Positions 15,299 to 24,218 of a stretch of DNA of 59,314 nucleotides are shown piece after piece. The position numbers and the translations under genes are program-made. Position 1 is the first letter of the stretch, and every line of letters starts with the position of its first letter. The stretch lies in IMG/VR virus record IMGVR_UViG_3300036719_002803, positions 1-59,314 of that record, one strand, 5' to 3'. This DNA comes from a virus. Under the pieces are notes generated by a model, which was not told the origin of the DNA, did not search any database, and saw nothing but the letters and a program-made list of their open reading frames with translations.

Positions 15299-16289
15299 TT
15301 ATTTCTCCTATTAAGCTGTCTACAACATCTGGATTTTCCTTTAAATACGCTACAGCCTTTGCACGTCCTTGAAAACGTTCTCCATTTACTGTATACCATG
15401 CGCCACCCTTTTCAATAATGCCACACATTTCTGCAACATCTAATGTCTCTCCAACATAATCTATACCAAGAGCTTGCCCTTGGTAGTAAAAGTCATACTG
15501 TCCTGATAAATTTGGGGGGCCAACTTTGTTGTAATCAACAATCCAATTAACTGGTCGCCCAACTCTTTGTTCAATAATTTTGTCGCCAACTTTAATACCA
15601 GCTTTAATAGCATTAGCCTCAGCTTCTGAAGACCATAGCTTGATGACCGTGGAAGAAAAGAACTTGACTGCCATGCCACCTGTTGGGATGTGACTAGCAT
15701 GCATAGATCCAAATTGATTTCGCTGTTGCGAGATGAGAACAAGTAGTGTGTTTTTGTTTGCATAATTTAACATCTTGACTGCGTGAGTCATATCCTTTGC
15801 TTCTGCGCCGATTTGCTTAGTGTCTTGCAAATCTTTCATTTCATTTCCATCTTTTTCAAAGTAGATTGCTGGTAGCAATGCTGAAATAGAATCAACTACT
15901 ATTAAATCAACTCCTGCCTCCATAAGCTTTGTTGCAACATCTACCATGTCATTAACAGTTTTAGCTGGAGAATAAATTAGTTCTTTTGAATTAACTCCTA
16001 GTTTTTCTGCCCACTCTGGATCATAAGAATGCTCAGCATCAATCCAAGCACAAGTCTTTCCTTCTTTTTGTGCAAGTGCTATCATTTGCAAACAAAATGA
16101 AGATTTTCCTGCTGACTTATTTCCCCAAACCAATATCTGTCGTCCATAAGCAAATCCGCCATTCAAGGCAAAGTTTAAACCTATGCTTGGCGTTGGCTGC
16201 TTTTCGATTTGAATATCGACTGCAGACTGAACCCTTGCTCTAGTTTTAGGGTCCAGCTTTGCCAGAATATCATCTAGGTTAATGTCCAT
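15285..16289 (-). CDS. recA: RecA-like recombinase
   Basis: A 334-residue RecA core. Walker A is GNKSAGKSS (56-64), Walker B LIVVDSISAL, the catalytic Glu lies in DAEHSYDPEW, and LISQQRNQFG precedes loop L2. It lacks the long N-terminal helix and the large C-terminal domain of bacterial RecA, as in phage copies. It would drive strand exchange and recombination-dependent replication with the RuvC- and Cas4-like nucleases. The C-terminal part (EKGGAWYTVNGERFQGR) matches bacterial RecA well. Confidence 0.93.
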   Translation of the reverse strand: MDINLDDILAKLDPKTRARVQSAVDIQIEKQPTPSIGLNFALNGGFAYGRQILVWGNKSAGKSSFCLQMIALAQKEGKTCAWIDAEHSYDPEWAEKLGVNSKELIYSPAKTVNDMVDVATKLMEAGVDLIVVDSISALLPAIYFEKDGNEMKDLQDTKQIGAEAKDMTHAVKMLNYANKNTLLVLISQQRNQFGSMHASHIPTGGMAVKFFSSTVIKLWSSEAEANAIKAGIKVGDKIIEQRVGRPVNWIVDYNKVGPPNLSGQYDFYYQGQALGIDYVGETLDVAEMCGIIEKGGAWYTVNGERFQGRAKAVAYLKENPDVVDSLIGEINAKH

Positions 16290-16293
16290 TTAA

Positions 16294-16518
16294 TTAATCG
16301 TTAGCCAATTCATAATCAGATTTAAATCCTAGTGGCTCTAGCTTAAACTCAAAAGATAGTGACTGATCATTGTATGTAACTGAAAGCTGCATGTCATCAT
16401 TAGTACTCTTCATAAAATCTTCAGTTGATACCTCAACAGAACCCATCTTGCTTAATATAGCTACTAAAACTCTAGAGGCATTCATTGTCTTAAATACATC
16501 TTCTGCATTGTATGTCAT
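16294..16518 (-). CDS. Small protein of unknown function
   Basis: A 74-residue protein with an N-terminal helix (AEDVFKTMNASRVLVAILSKM) and a predicted beta half. No motif recognised. It overlaps the polymerase stop by four bases, and ends five bases before recA, so it belongs to the replication operon and could be a polymerase or RecA accessory. Confidence 0.6.
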   Translation of the reverse strand: MTYNAEDVFKTMNASRVLVAILSKMGSVEVSTEDFMKSTNDDMQLSVTYNDQSLSFEFKLEPLGFKSDYELAND

Positions 16519-19500
16519 TTTACTTCCTTAACCATAAGTGTTCCATCTTCTAAAGTTTTTAGAACTGGCTCGCATATCATTCCCTCTCGCATTTTTGCCA
16601 ACGAAATCGGATACATACTTGAAAATACAATTGCTCTATTTAAATTTTTATCTTTATCTGACATTACAAGGTGTGCCATGGTCTTGCCAGCTTTTGTTTT
16701 ATATGGAGTATAGCTTATCACAAACCTTTGGTTTTCGTCAATAGGGTATGACTTTGCATACAAGTACTTTACAAATGCATCGTCTGAATCTTTAGTGATA
16801 GAGTCTACATCTATATACCTAGATATTCTATTGTCTCCGACTAAAACAAAATACATTTTGTTTGTTTCTATTTTTGTCTGCTCAATATCGAACAATCCAA
16901 CTGATCCACTTTCATCAACAAGTTCTATTCGTGACCAACCATTCCCACGCTTTATGCTTTTAGCCATACCAAACATAACAAACGATCCTAGCTCTTCAAA
17001 CTCATCAATAGGTCTAGCCTGTGCTTTGACCCTTGGCTCTAAGTTAGAAAGATTAAACGAAGGTATTCCTAAAAATTCGTAATAAGACTCTCCTTCTTTA
17101 CCGCTTCTAGGATTATCATCAAAAGCAGCACCCCCAATAGCATTGAGAGAATTAATGGCCCTAGAATTAATGCCGCTACCCTTTTTGGATGCTTTGTCAA
17201 CAAAATCTTTATAGTTTTCATATGGTCTCTTTTCAATAATTTTATTTGCAATGCTGTCTGAAATAAATTTAACTTCAGCTAAACCAAATCTAATTGAATC
17301 CTTTTGTAATGAGAAATTTACATCTGATTCATTTACATGTGGAAGCTTAACTTTAATTCCAAGCCTCTTGGCTTCGATCAAATAACCTGTTCTTGCGTCT
17401 TTGTCTCCTTCATTTTTAAGGATCGAGAATAAAAATTCCAAAGGATAATAGCACTTAAGCCAAGCGGTATAATAAGAAAGCATAGAATAAGCGACAGCGT
17501 GACTACGATTGAATGAGTATCCAGCGTGAGCTTCGAATGTTTTCCAGAGACTTTCTGCTTCATCGGCGCTGATATGCTTTTTAGCACCCTGAATAAATTT
17601 ATCTTTGAATGGACCGAGTTCCTTTGCATCTTGCTTCTTACCAATAACCTTTCTAACCTTGTCTGCTTCCGACCAAGTCATTCCGCCAAGGTGTACGCAT
17701 GCTTGCATAACCTGCTCCTGATAAATAATAACTCCGTATGTATTTTCTGTAAATGGCTTCATAATTGGATGGATATAATTAACCGCTTCATTTCCATGTT
17801 TACGCTTAATGTATGAAGCACCTACAGTATTCATTGCACCTGGTCTAACCAAAGCGTTAGACGCTGCAAGGTCTTCGAACTTATCTACCTGCATTTTAAT
17901 TAGCAGGTTTGTGTACGGTGTTGCTTCTGCTTGGAACACACCTTTTGTATAACCATCGTTAAACATCTTGTAAACTTTTTGGTCATCAAGCGGTATGGAG
18001 TATAGATTGATTTCTTTACCGTGTCTATCCTTAACTGATTTCAATGTATCTGAGATCACAGATAAAGTCTTAAGACCTAGGGCATCTAGCTTAATAAGAC
18101 CTATATCTGCAACCGTATCCATATCGTATGCCACGACTGGAATTCTTCCAGAAACATCATCATTTGCATCAGCTCTGGACTCTATTGGAGCATACTTTCT
18201 CAAATCATCTTTTGCAACAACTACACCTGCAGCATGGACTCCAACACTTCGAATCTTTCCACGAAGTCTTTCCGCAAGCCAAGTTACTTCTGGATATTTT
18301 GCTCTAAACTCTTTTGTATTTGGAGAATCCATAAAGTCCTCAAATGTATCGATAGACTTCATTGCACGATTAACATCTGAAAGAGGAACCATAAACACTC
18401 TTGCAGCATCTCGAATTACACCCTTATCTTTAAAATAAGTGAATGTAGAAATAGATGCAACGTGCTTAAACTTCTTCTTTAAATAATCTTTTACTTCTTT
18501 ACGGCGGCGATCCTCAAAGTCTGTATCTATATCTGGAAAGTCATTACGTTCTGGATTAATAAATCTAAAGAAAAGTAAATCATATTTAATTGGATCTACA
18601 TCTGTAATGCCCAGAGCGTAGCAGACCAAAGAGCCAGCTGCAGAACCACGACCTGGACCAACCATAATATTATTTGACTTAGCCCATGTAATCATATCTG
18701 CTACAACTAGGAAATATGAAGCAAACGCCTTATCTTTAATTATAGATAACTCTTCTGCAATTCTATCCAAGTAGACCTGATCTTTGTCCAGAGATAGTCT
18801 TTTAAGGCCTTCTAAGGCCATATCAGCCAGTTTCTTATCAGCATTGGTCTTTGGGATAGGCAGCAGATCTAGACCCTCATAGAAGTCATACTCGCCAATC
18901 TTATTAGCAATTTCCATTGTATTATCATATATATCTGTACGAGTAATTCCTGCCTTATTAAAGTCCGCCTCAATTTCAGACCTGCTTTGAATAAATAGAT
19001 TATAATCTTGAAATGATATTCTACGGTCTGGGTATAAGTAATTAAATCTATCCATCATGTCTGGCATTTGTCTAGACATTTCAAAGTCTGCATCTTTATC
19101 CGACTTAGGAGATGTTGATAGAATAAGCATTGCTTCTTCTAATACTCTATCTTCTTCTTTAGCAAAGTGAGCATCTCCTGTTGCCACCGCTTTTATCTTG
19201 AGTTGATCAGCCAGCTCCAAAAGCTTTGAGTTGATTTCTGTCGGGTTATGAGACTGCACCTCAACGTAAAAGTCTTCACCAAAAGTTTTCTTAAAGTCTT
19301 GAAGTACAAGTTTTGCTTCTGAGAATTCCTGGCGTTCAATAGCCTTACTAATAAGCCCGTTAAGGCATCCAGACAATACAATAATACCTTCTGCATACTC
19401 TTTCAATACCTCTCTATCAATACGTGGCTTATGATAAAAGCCTTCTGTCCATGCAAGCTCCTGAAGGGTGTTGATATTCTCTAGACCCTTTTTATTCTTA

Positions 19501-19784
19501 GCTAAAAGAATAATATGGTTATAGGCCTGAATTGATTTATCTGTCTTTGAAGATCTATCAAATCTATCTGTTGGAGAAATGTATGCTTCCACTCCAAGAA
19601 TTGGCTTGATCCCTTGCTCTTTACATGCAATTTGCATTTCACGGTGTGAAGATAGTGTTCCGTGGTCAGTAATAGCCAGAGAAGTCTGACCAGCTTCTTT
19701 TGCAGCTTTTACAAGTTCGGCAGGAGAATTAAGCCCATCCATTAATGAATAGAAAGAATGCACATGCAAATGTGTGAAGTTCAA
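16515..19784 (-). CDS. dnaE: DNA polymerase III alpha subunit (DnaE-like)
   Basis: A 1089-residue C-family polymerase. The PHP domain begins HLHVHSFYSLMDG. GRGSAAGSLVCYALG (about 377-391) and PDIDTDF (about 414-420) carry the palm catalytic aspartates; the third acidic site and helix-hairpin-helix region follow, and the C-terminus has an OB-like part. It is slightly shorter than bacterial DnaE. No clamp, clamp loader or separate proofreading subunit is seen in the window, so it may use host factors or its PHP domain. It is the replicative enzyme here, together with the DnaB-like helicase and DnaG-like primase upstream. Confidence 0.96.
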   Translation of the reverse strand: MNFTHLHVHSFYSLMDGLNSPAELVKAAKEAGQTSLAITDHGTLSSHREMQIACKEQGIKPILGVEAYISPTDRFDRSSKTDKSIQAYNHIILLAKNKKGLENINTLQELAWTEGFYHKPRIDREVLKEYAEGIIVLSGCLNGLISKAIERQEFSEAKLVLQDFKKTFGEDFYVEVQSHNPTEINSKLLELADQLKIKAVATGDAHFAKEEDRVLEEAMLILSTSPKSDKDADFEMSRQMPDMMDRFNYLYPDRRISFQDYNLFIQSRSEIEADFNKAGITRTDIYDNTMEIANKIGEYDFYEGLDLLPIPKTNADKKLADMALEGLKRLSLDKDQVYLDRIAEELSIIKDKAFASYFLVVADMITWAKSNNIMVGPGRGSAAGSLVCYALGITDVDPIKYDLLFFRFINPERNDFPDIDTDFEDRRRKEVKDYLKKKFKHVASISTFTYFKDKGVIRDAARVFMVPLSDVNRAMKSIDTFEDFMDSPNTKEFRAKYPEVTWLAERLRGKIRSVGVHAAGVVVAKDDLRKYAPIESRADANDDVSGRIPVVAYDMDTVADIGLIKLDALGLKTLSVISDTLKSVKDRHGKEINLYSIPLDDQKVYKMFNDGYTKGVFQAEATPYTNLLIKMQVDKFEDLAASNALVRPGAMNTVGASYIKRKHGNEAVNYIHPIMKPFTENTYGVIIYQEQVMQACVHLGGMTWSEADKVRKVIGKKQDAKELGPFKDKFIQGAKKHISADEAESLWKTFEAHAGYSFNRSHAVAYSMLSYYTAWLKCYYPLEFLFSILKNEGDKDARTGYLIEAKRLGIKVKLPHVNESDVNFSLQKDSIRFGLAEVKFISDSIANKIIEKRPYENYKDFVDKASKKGSGINSRAINSLNAIGGAAFDDNPRSGKEGESYYEFLGIPSFNLSNLEPRVKAQARPIDEFEELGSFVMFGMAKSIKRGNGWSRIELVDESGSVGLFDIEQTKIETNKMYFVLVGDNRISRYIDVDSITKDSDDAFVKYLYAKSYPIDENQRFVISYTPYKTKAGKTMAHLVMSDKDKNLNRAIVFSSMYPISLAKMREGMICEPVLKTLEDGTLMVKEVK

Positions 19785-19809
19785 CTTAATTCTCCGCCTA
19801 TACTCTCTC

Positions 19810-20484
19810 TTACCAGTCTACGCTGCTGCTTGTTGAAGATGACTCTCGTTCTTCTGGAGATGACTCACCAGTATAGAATGCTTCCTGCTCTGCGTATGGA
19901 ACGCTACGCACTGCTGTTTTTTCTAAATCAAACAGCTCGACAGCGGAAAAGTCGAATGGCTTTTCATCTTTAGCCAACGGTATAATTGTGTAGCTTGTGT
20001 CTGTCTTAAGACCACTACGCTTTACACGCCACATTAGATTTGTGATGCTTCCCATTTCATTTGCATATTCAATCAGTGTTGGTGTAATTGTTTTACCGCT
20101 TACTCCTTGAGAAAGAATTGCTACATATGGCTCAGTCTTTCCATCATCGACTAGAACATTAATGTAAAGACGCTTTCTTGCGCCCCAACCAGCCTTTGGA
20201 TCCTTGCGGTGCTGCTCTTGAGCCCAGTCACGGCCTTCATCTTCCATTGTATCTAATGCCTTACGGCGATAATCTTTAGGATTTGTGTGTTCAATTGCAA
20301 AAAATCCGCAACCCATTTTTTCATTATAGTGTGGTGAATCTGGATCAAGCTCTTGCAAGAAGCGAATCTTTACTGCTTCACCATCTTCAATCTTTAACCA
20401 CTTTGCCTTGCTATCTTCTGAACTAGTGTATGTAACCTTGTCCATTGCCTTTGTCATTCCTGACAAACCTTTTACTATTCCCAT
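19810..20484 (-). CDS. gp32-like single-stranded DNA-binding protein
   Basis: A 224-residue protein with KWLKIEDGEAVKIRFLQEL, then a CGF/RRKALD segment, RLYINVLVDDG and YTIIPLAKDE strands, and a low-complexity acidic/serine tail ending SSSVDW. Layout (basic OB-like core, acidic tail) and position between primase and polymerase match phage gp32-like replication proteins. A second SSB occurs at 14414..14806, so the two may split replication and recombination work. A small hairpin lies in its leader. Confidence 0.6.
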   Translation of the reverse strand: MGIVKGLSGMTKAMDKVTYTSSEDSKAKWLKIEDGEAVKIRFLQELDPDSPHYNEKMGCGFFAIEHTNPKDYRRKALDTMEDEGRDWAQEQHRKDPKAGWGARKRLYINVLVDDGKTEPYVAILSQGVSGKTITPTLIEYANEMGSITNLMWRVKRSGLKTDTSYTIIPLAKDEKPFDFSAVELFDLEKTAVRSVPYAEQEAFYTGESSPEERESSSTSSSVDW

Positions 20485-20501
20485 TTTTTCTCCTTATGTA
20501 T

Positions 20502-20526
20502 GTAACGGTATATATCCGTTTGTAAC
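20502..20526 (-). promoter_or_regulatory. Small hairpin in the leader of the gp32-like gene
   Basis: The short gap before the gene contains AACGG-TATATAT-CCGTT, extended by GT/AC pairs with a two-base bulge. It sits upstream of the AAGGAG ribosome site. It could be a weak translational operator or an operator for a repressor; evidence is only the symmetry. Confidence 0.35.
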
Positions 20527-20536
20527 CACGTATTTT

Positions 20537-21526
20537 TTAAGTTCTGTATTCGAAATTAGATATGGCATTTGTTATACAAGATTTAATATCTTCATCAGAC
20601 ATATCACCTGCATCTTTTACACCCTCTGGATATATTCTACCATAAGAATGCGATGCCCACAAGATGTTTTTATTATTTAGTTTATATGCAATCGTTGAGC
20701 CTAAATCTCTTCCTGCCTTATCAGCATCCGTCATAATTATAACTGTATTAAAGTATCTATTTAATAGACTAAGGTTTTGCCCTGATATGTGTCCACCAAG
20801 AGTTGCTACCACATTTGGAAATCCAGCTTGGTGAACACGAATTGCATCAAAGCTAGACTCTACAACAATAACCCTATCTCCAATTTTTTTAGCACGGTGA
20901 ATATTAAACATAGTTTTGCTTCTTGGAAGGTCTTTGCTATTCTTAAATCTCTTATCAGAAATAGATCTACCAACAACACCTACTGCTATACCGTCTGGGC
21001 TATGAACTGGAACAGTTATCATGTCCATATTGTCTGAATATCCTAATGAAAAATGTTTAATTGAATCTAAATCAATACCACGAGACTTTAAGTATTCCTG
21101 AGCCTTGTCGCTATTGATTAATCCATTATGTAAGTTAATCAATTTTTCTGCTGGGAATTCAATAAAGTCTGGCTTATCCTCTAAGATATCCTTTAATGAT
21201 TCATCAAAGTTTTCTAGAGACTCTGACTGCTTTGATTCAATATACCTTAAAGACTGAAATTCATTTTTGTTTAAAATCTTTTTTACTAGATCGCTTAATG
21301 TTCCAGCTTCGCCACAGGATGGATTAAAACATATGTAGGCACCTTTTGTTTTACTTATGCTAAAGCTTGATGTGTGTCTGTTTGAATGAAATGGACAGTA
21401 TGCCAAAAAGTCGTTGGATGTTTCTCCAACCATATCTATTCCTAGGCTTTGTACTATTGACCTTATGTGGGCATGGGAATATTCCGTTGTATCAACTTTC
21501 CTTGTGTCATACCCTCTAATTGCCAT
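20537..21526 (-). CDS. DnaG-type primase
   Basis: The CHC2-type zinc finger is CPFH with CFNPSC (about residues 43-66). The TOPRIM core follows with VIVVESSFDA, ATLGGH and IIMTDADKAGRDLG, giving the Glu and DxD metal ligands. A longer frame opens at 21577; the ATG at 21526 (MAIRGYDTRK) is preferred because GAAGAAGG precedes it. The 329-residue protein lacks the large helicase-binding C-terminus of host DnaG, as is usual in phages. It overlaps the small upstream gene by 64 bases. Confidence 0.92.
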   Translation of the reverse strand: MAIRGYDTRKVDTTEYSHAHIRSIVQSLGIDMVGETSNDFLAYCPFHSNRHTSSFSISKTKGAYICFNPSCGEAGTLSDLVKKILNKNEFQSLRYIESKQSESLENFDESLKDILEDKPDFIEFPAEKLINLHNGLINSDKAQEYLKSRGIDLDSIKHFSLGYSDNMDMITVPVHSPDGIAVGVVGRSISDKRFKNSKDLPRSKTMFNIHRAKKIGDRVIVVESSFDAIRVHQAGFPNVVATLGGHISGQNLSLLNRYFNTVIIMTDADKAGRDLGSTIAYKLNNKNILWASHSYGRIYPEGVKDAGDMSDEDIKSCITNAISNFEYRT

Positions 21527-21753
21527 GCCTTCTTCTTTCCTACATAAACTCCATGGAGAGTCATTAAGAACTTCCATGTCTGTCCGTCAAATTCTACCGA
21601 AAAAGCTGGGTCTATGTCAAGTACCCTGGCGTATCCAGAATCTTTCATTTGGCTTACAAGCAAATCTTCATATTGTTTTTTAATTCTGATCATGTCAGAA
21701 TCATCTAAAAACTCAACTCTTATCTGAAACCTTTTAATATTTTTATGAGTCAC
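21463..21753 (-). CDS. Small protein of unknown function between helicase and primase
   Basis: A 96-residue protein with a basic start (MTHKNIKRFQIRVEFLDDSD), a helical middle, and a segment FSVEFDGQTWKFLMTLHG. It overlaps helicase by four bases and primase by 64 bases. A small replisome accessory is plausible; no family was recognised. Confidence 0.6.
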   Translation of the reverse strand: MTHKNIKRFQIRVEFLDDSDMIRIKKQYEDLLVSQMKDSGYARVLDIDPAFSVEFDGQTWKFLMTLHGVYVGKKKAWQLEGMTQGKLIQRNIPMPT

Positions 21754-22985
21754 TTGCTCAGCTCTGGAAGGTCTTCATAGATTGGAGTAATTACTCCCCT
21801 ATTTATATCCCAGTCAAGGAAGAACCTGAAGTCATGTCCATGTCTATTCTTTCTAGAGACAACCTCAATAAGATCTGTATTAGCATGCTTATGAATTGCA
21901 ATAGCCATATCAGCATCATACTCAATGGCTTTTGACCATGCAACCTGACTCATCATTGGGGGTTCCTTTTGATCTGAGATATCATCTGCAGTTGCAGCAG
22001 TAATATCAATAATAGGAATTCCATTTGTTACAGCAAGGAGCTTGAAGTCTCTTGAGATATTTCTATTTCTTTCAACTTCAGAATTACTTCTCTTATTATC
22101 ATTGAACAGCTGATGGTAGTCAAGGATAACTAGATCTGGTTTATGTTGATCGATCTTTCCTTGAATAGTTGCTGGTGTTACTTCTCCAGCACCTTCATTT
22201 GAGACAAGGATAAAACTATTCTTACCTTCGGTTTTTTTCTTTCCCCAAGTTTTAAAATCATCAATATTAATATCACCCTTAGAAAGATCGCTGGCTCTAA
22301 ATAATCCAGATCCTAGCATTGTGTAAATTCGATCTCGCATATTTTCTGGAGCCATTTCAAGAGAAACAATCATTGGCTTAAACCCTTGCTCCCAAGCTTT
22401 GCATGCTAAGTAAGATGTGAACCATGTCTTTCCTCGGCCTGGCCATCCAATTGCAACAATGAGGTGGCCTGGAGCCATACCAGTTGGGTAGGCCTTATCT
22501 ATAGCTTCAAAGCCAGTTAAAATTCCTGGGCTTCCTCCCATTGCTAGAGATCTAGTTTTAACTGACTCATAGTGTCTTTCAGCTGAGTCAAGGTCTGTGA
22601 TATCTAAGTCTTTAACATTATTAGTGTATCTACTTAAGTTTGCTAATTGAGACTGCATTGTTCCAAGCACTCTAGATGGTGCATCTTCTTTTAGAGATGA
22701 GCCAGCCTGCATAAGAATTGTCTTTAGCTTGTTGCCCACAAATTCATTTTTTAGTTTGTCTAAATAGTATCCAGTCTCCCCTTTTGTTTCAACTGGCTCA
22801 AAGTCTTTAAACTTATCCTGCAAAATTCCAGCCTCTGGAACTGCCCTAAACTTATAATAGTATGACTTGAGACCTTCCCAGATATCTTTATGAGATACAA
22901 ATAGGTCGTCTGAATTATCTGCAAGAATGGTGCTTATGTCTTTGTTTTTACAAACTGCTGAAATTAGTTCTGCTTCTGTATTCAC
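21750..22985 (-). CDS. DnaB-like replicative helicase
   Basis: A 411-residue RecA-fold helicase. Walker A is GWPGRGKTW (about 180-188), followed by IVSLEMAPENMRDRI; Walker B is LVILDYHQLF (about 285-294), and IDITAATADD and SRKNRHG are later motifs. An N-terminal helical domain of 150 residues corresponds to the primase-binding region of DnaB. The start is GTG at 22985, overlapping the preceding stop by one base (TAGTG). Confidence 0.92.
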   Translation of the reverse strand: MNTEAELISAVCKNKDISTILADNSDDLFVSHKDIWEGLKSYYYKFRAVPEAGILQDKFKDFEPVETKGETGYYLDKLKNEFVGNKLKTILMQAGSSLKEDAPSRVLGTMQSQLANLSRYTNNVKDLDITDLDSAERHYESVKTRSLAMGGSPGILTGFEAIDKAYPTGMAPGHLIVAIGWPGRGKTWFTSYLACKAWEQGFKPMIVSLEMAPENMRDRIYTMLGSGLFRASDLSKGDINIDDFKTWGKKKTEGKNSFILVSNEGAGEVTPATIQGKIDQHKPDLVILDYHQLFNDNKRSNSEVERNRNISRDFKLLAVTNGIPIIDITAATADDISDQKEPPMMSQVAWSKAIEYDADMAIAIHKHANTDLIEVVSRKNRHGHDFRFFLDWDINRGVITPIYEDLPELSK

Positions 22986-23299
22986 TAATTATCCTCAACC
23001 ATTCTTTTAGTTTCTTGCAACAGACGGCTTCTGTTAACTTTATCTTCTTTAATTTGAATCATCATGTCTTCTATTCTGTCAAAATTATTGTAAAAGAAAT
23101 TAAGTGGGTGTCTATTCTTTCCAGTCTTAAAATAATATTCTAAAACATCTCTAGCTCTATCAAACCCTATGCTATCAATTACATCCTGCATAGCCCACTT
23201 CTCTTTATATCTATTAATTGTTGGCTTTGTATTGTACAGGCCTTCGTATAAGTTTGAATATAAAGATAAGAGGATGTAGGGTTCTTTATTTACTGCCAC
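22985..23299 (-). CDS. Possible helicase loader or replisome accessory
   Basis: A 104-residue basic helical protein directly upstream of the DnaB-like helicase with one-base overlap. No ATPase motif. Position suggests a helicase-loading partner, as in many phages where the loader precedes dnaB, but the sequence itself shows no known loader motif. The C-terminus (KEDKVNRSRLLQETKRMVEDN) is a charged helix. Confidence 0.5.
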   Translation of the reverse strand: MAVNKEPYILLSLYSNLYEGLYNTKPTINRYKEKWAMQDVIDSIGFDRARDVLEYYFKTGKNRHPLNFFYNNFDRIEDMMIQIKEDKVNRSRLLQETKRMVEDN

Positions 23300-23495
23300 G
23301 CAATTCCTCTTCTACTTCTTGTGTCTTTTGAATAAGCTTGTCTTCAACAAACTTATAGACTCTGTCTGCTGCAGCATCTACTGTCTCGCCGTCTCGAACA
23401 AAGTCGTCAACGCCAATACCAATCTTAATGCTTTCAAAATTGCCTAGGTTGCGTGTAAAAGACAAATCAACTCTAACCTGAGTTCCTTTTTCCAT
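23286..23495 (-). CDS. Small protein of unknown function
   Basis: A 69-residue protein with predicted beta strands first (TQVRVDLSFTRNLGNFESI) and then a charged helix (AADRVYKFVEDKLIQKTQEV). It begins exactly at the stop of the tiny zinc-finger gene (TAATG) and overlaps the next gene by 14 bases. No family recognised. Confidence 0.6.
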   Translation of the reverse strand: MEKGTQVRVDLSFTRNLGNFESIKIGIGVDDFVRDGETVDAAADRVYKFVEDKLIQKTQEVEEELRGSK

Positions 23496-23617
23496 TAGTG
23501 CTCCGCCTTTCTATGTCTGCTTAAAGTGTCATGAGCAAAAATGCCCCAACGCACTACTAATTCTTTCTTACATACTTCACATACTACAACTCTTGCTTGT
23601 GCTACTCCGCTTTCCAT
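23495..23617 (-). CDS. 40-residue C2H2-like zinc finger
   Basis: A tiny frame from ATG at 23615-23617 to TAA at 23495-23497. The peptide has CEVCKKEL, then FAHDTLSRHRKAEH: two cysteines and three histidines spaced as in a single C2H2 finger. Its stop overlaps the next start by one base, and its start overlaps the end of the upstream gene by 16 bases. A small DNA- or RNA-binding protein is likely. Confidence 0.7.
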   Translation of the reverse strand: MESGVAQARVVVCEVCKKELVVRWGIFAHDTLSRHRKAEH

Positions 23618-24084
23618 ACTGGTACAAAGTTCCCTTCTGTTGTCTTAGTATACAATATAGTGTTGTGTTTGAGAAGAGCCCTCATCTCATTTTTTGAAGG
23701 CATGTTATTAGAATATCCTGATTCTAATATAAACTCATGAATGTCCATTATGTCCGATTCACTATACATAAACTTATACCATGTACTATCTGGATTACCT
23801 ATTGGATATACTTTCTGAGGATATCTTATCTTGCCGTCCAAAATATAATCTTCTATAGTAACCTTATGCTTACCAAGCAGTTGAGCTACCTGACTAGTTG
23901 AGTATGCATTCTCCATAGTTTTTAAAACTTGTGAATAAGAGTATAGCAATCTCTTTTTATCTGGATAGCACCAAGCAACCATCTGGTCTTTAGATCTTGA
24001 ATGACTTAATACTTTATGTATCTTGTTATTTAAGAAGAAATACCGAATGCTCTTAGCTGATTGTTTTCTCTTTTTTCTATCCAT
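23602..24084 (-). CDS. MerR-like helix-turn-helix protein
   Basis: A 160-residue basic protein. Residues about 60-95 (YSTSQVAQLLGKHKVTIEDY, then a basic wing) form a MerR/excisionase-type HTH. The N-terminus is very basic. It could be an early transcription regulator, near the promoter at 25.07 kb. No effector domain is apparent. Confidence 0.7.
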   Translation of the reverse strand: MDRKKRKQSAKSIRYFFLNNKIHKVLSHSRSKDQMVAWCYPDKKRLLYSYSQVLKTMENAYSTSQVAQLLGKHKVTIEDYILDGKIRYPQKVYPIGNPDSTWYKFMYSESDIMDIHEFILESGYSNNMPSKNEMRALLKHNTILYTKTTEGNFVPVWKAE

Positions 24085-24218
24085 TTACCTAGTGCACTCG
24101 TATCCTTATTAATCATCCATCTTTTACCGCACATCATGCAGAAAAGCTCTACGTGTAGTTTTTGTGAAAATACCCTATCTACAAAAACTCTCCCCTGACA
24201 CTTATTGCATTTCATCAT
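24030..24218 (-). CDS. Small zinc-ribbon protein
   Basis: A 62-residue protein with CNKC and CMMC pairs 19 residues apart, a classic four-cysteine ribbon, followed by a basic helix. It overlaps the phosphoesterase stop by four bases (ATGA) and the HTH gene start by 55 bases. Such ribbons usually bind nucleic acid or polymerase. Function unknown. Confidence 0.65.
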   Translation of the reverse strand: MMKCNKCQGRVFVDRVFSQKLHVELFCMMCGKRWMINKDTSALGKWIEKRENNQLRAFGISS

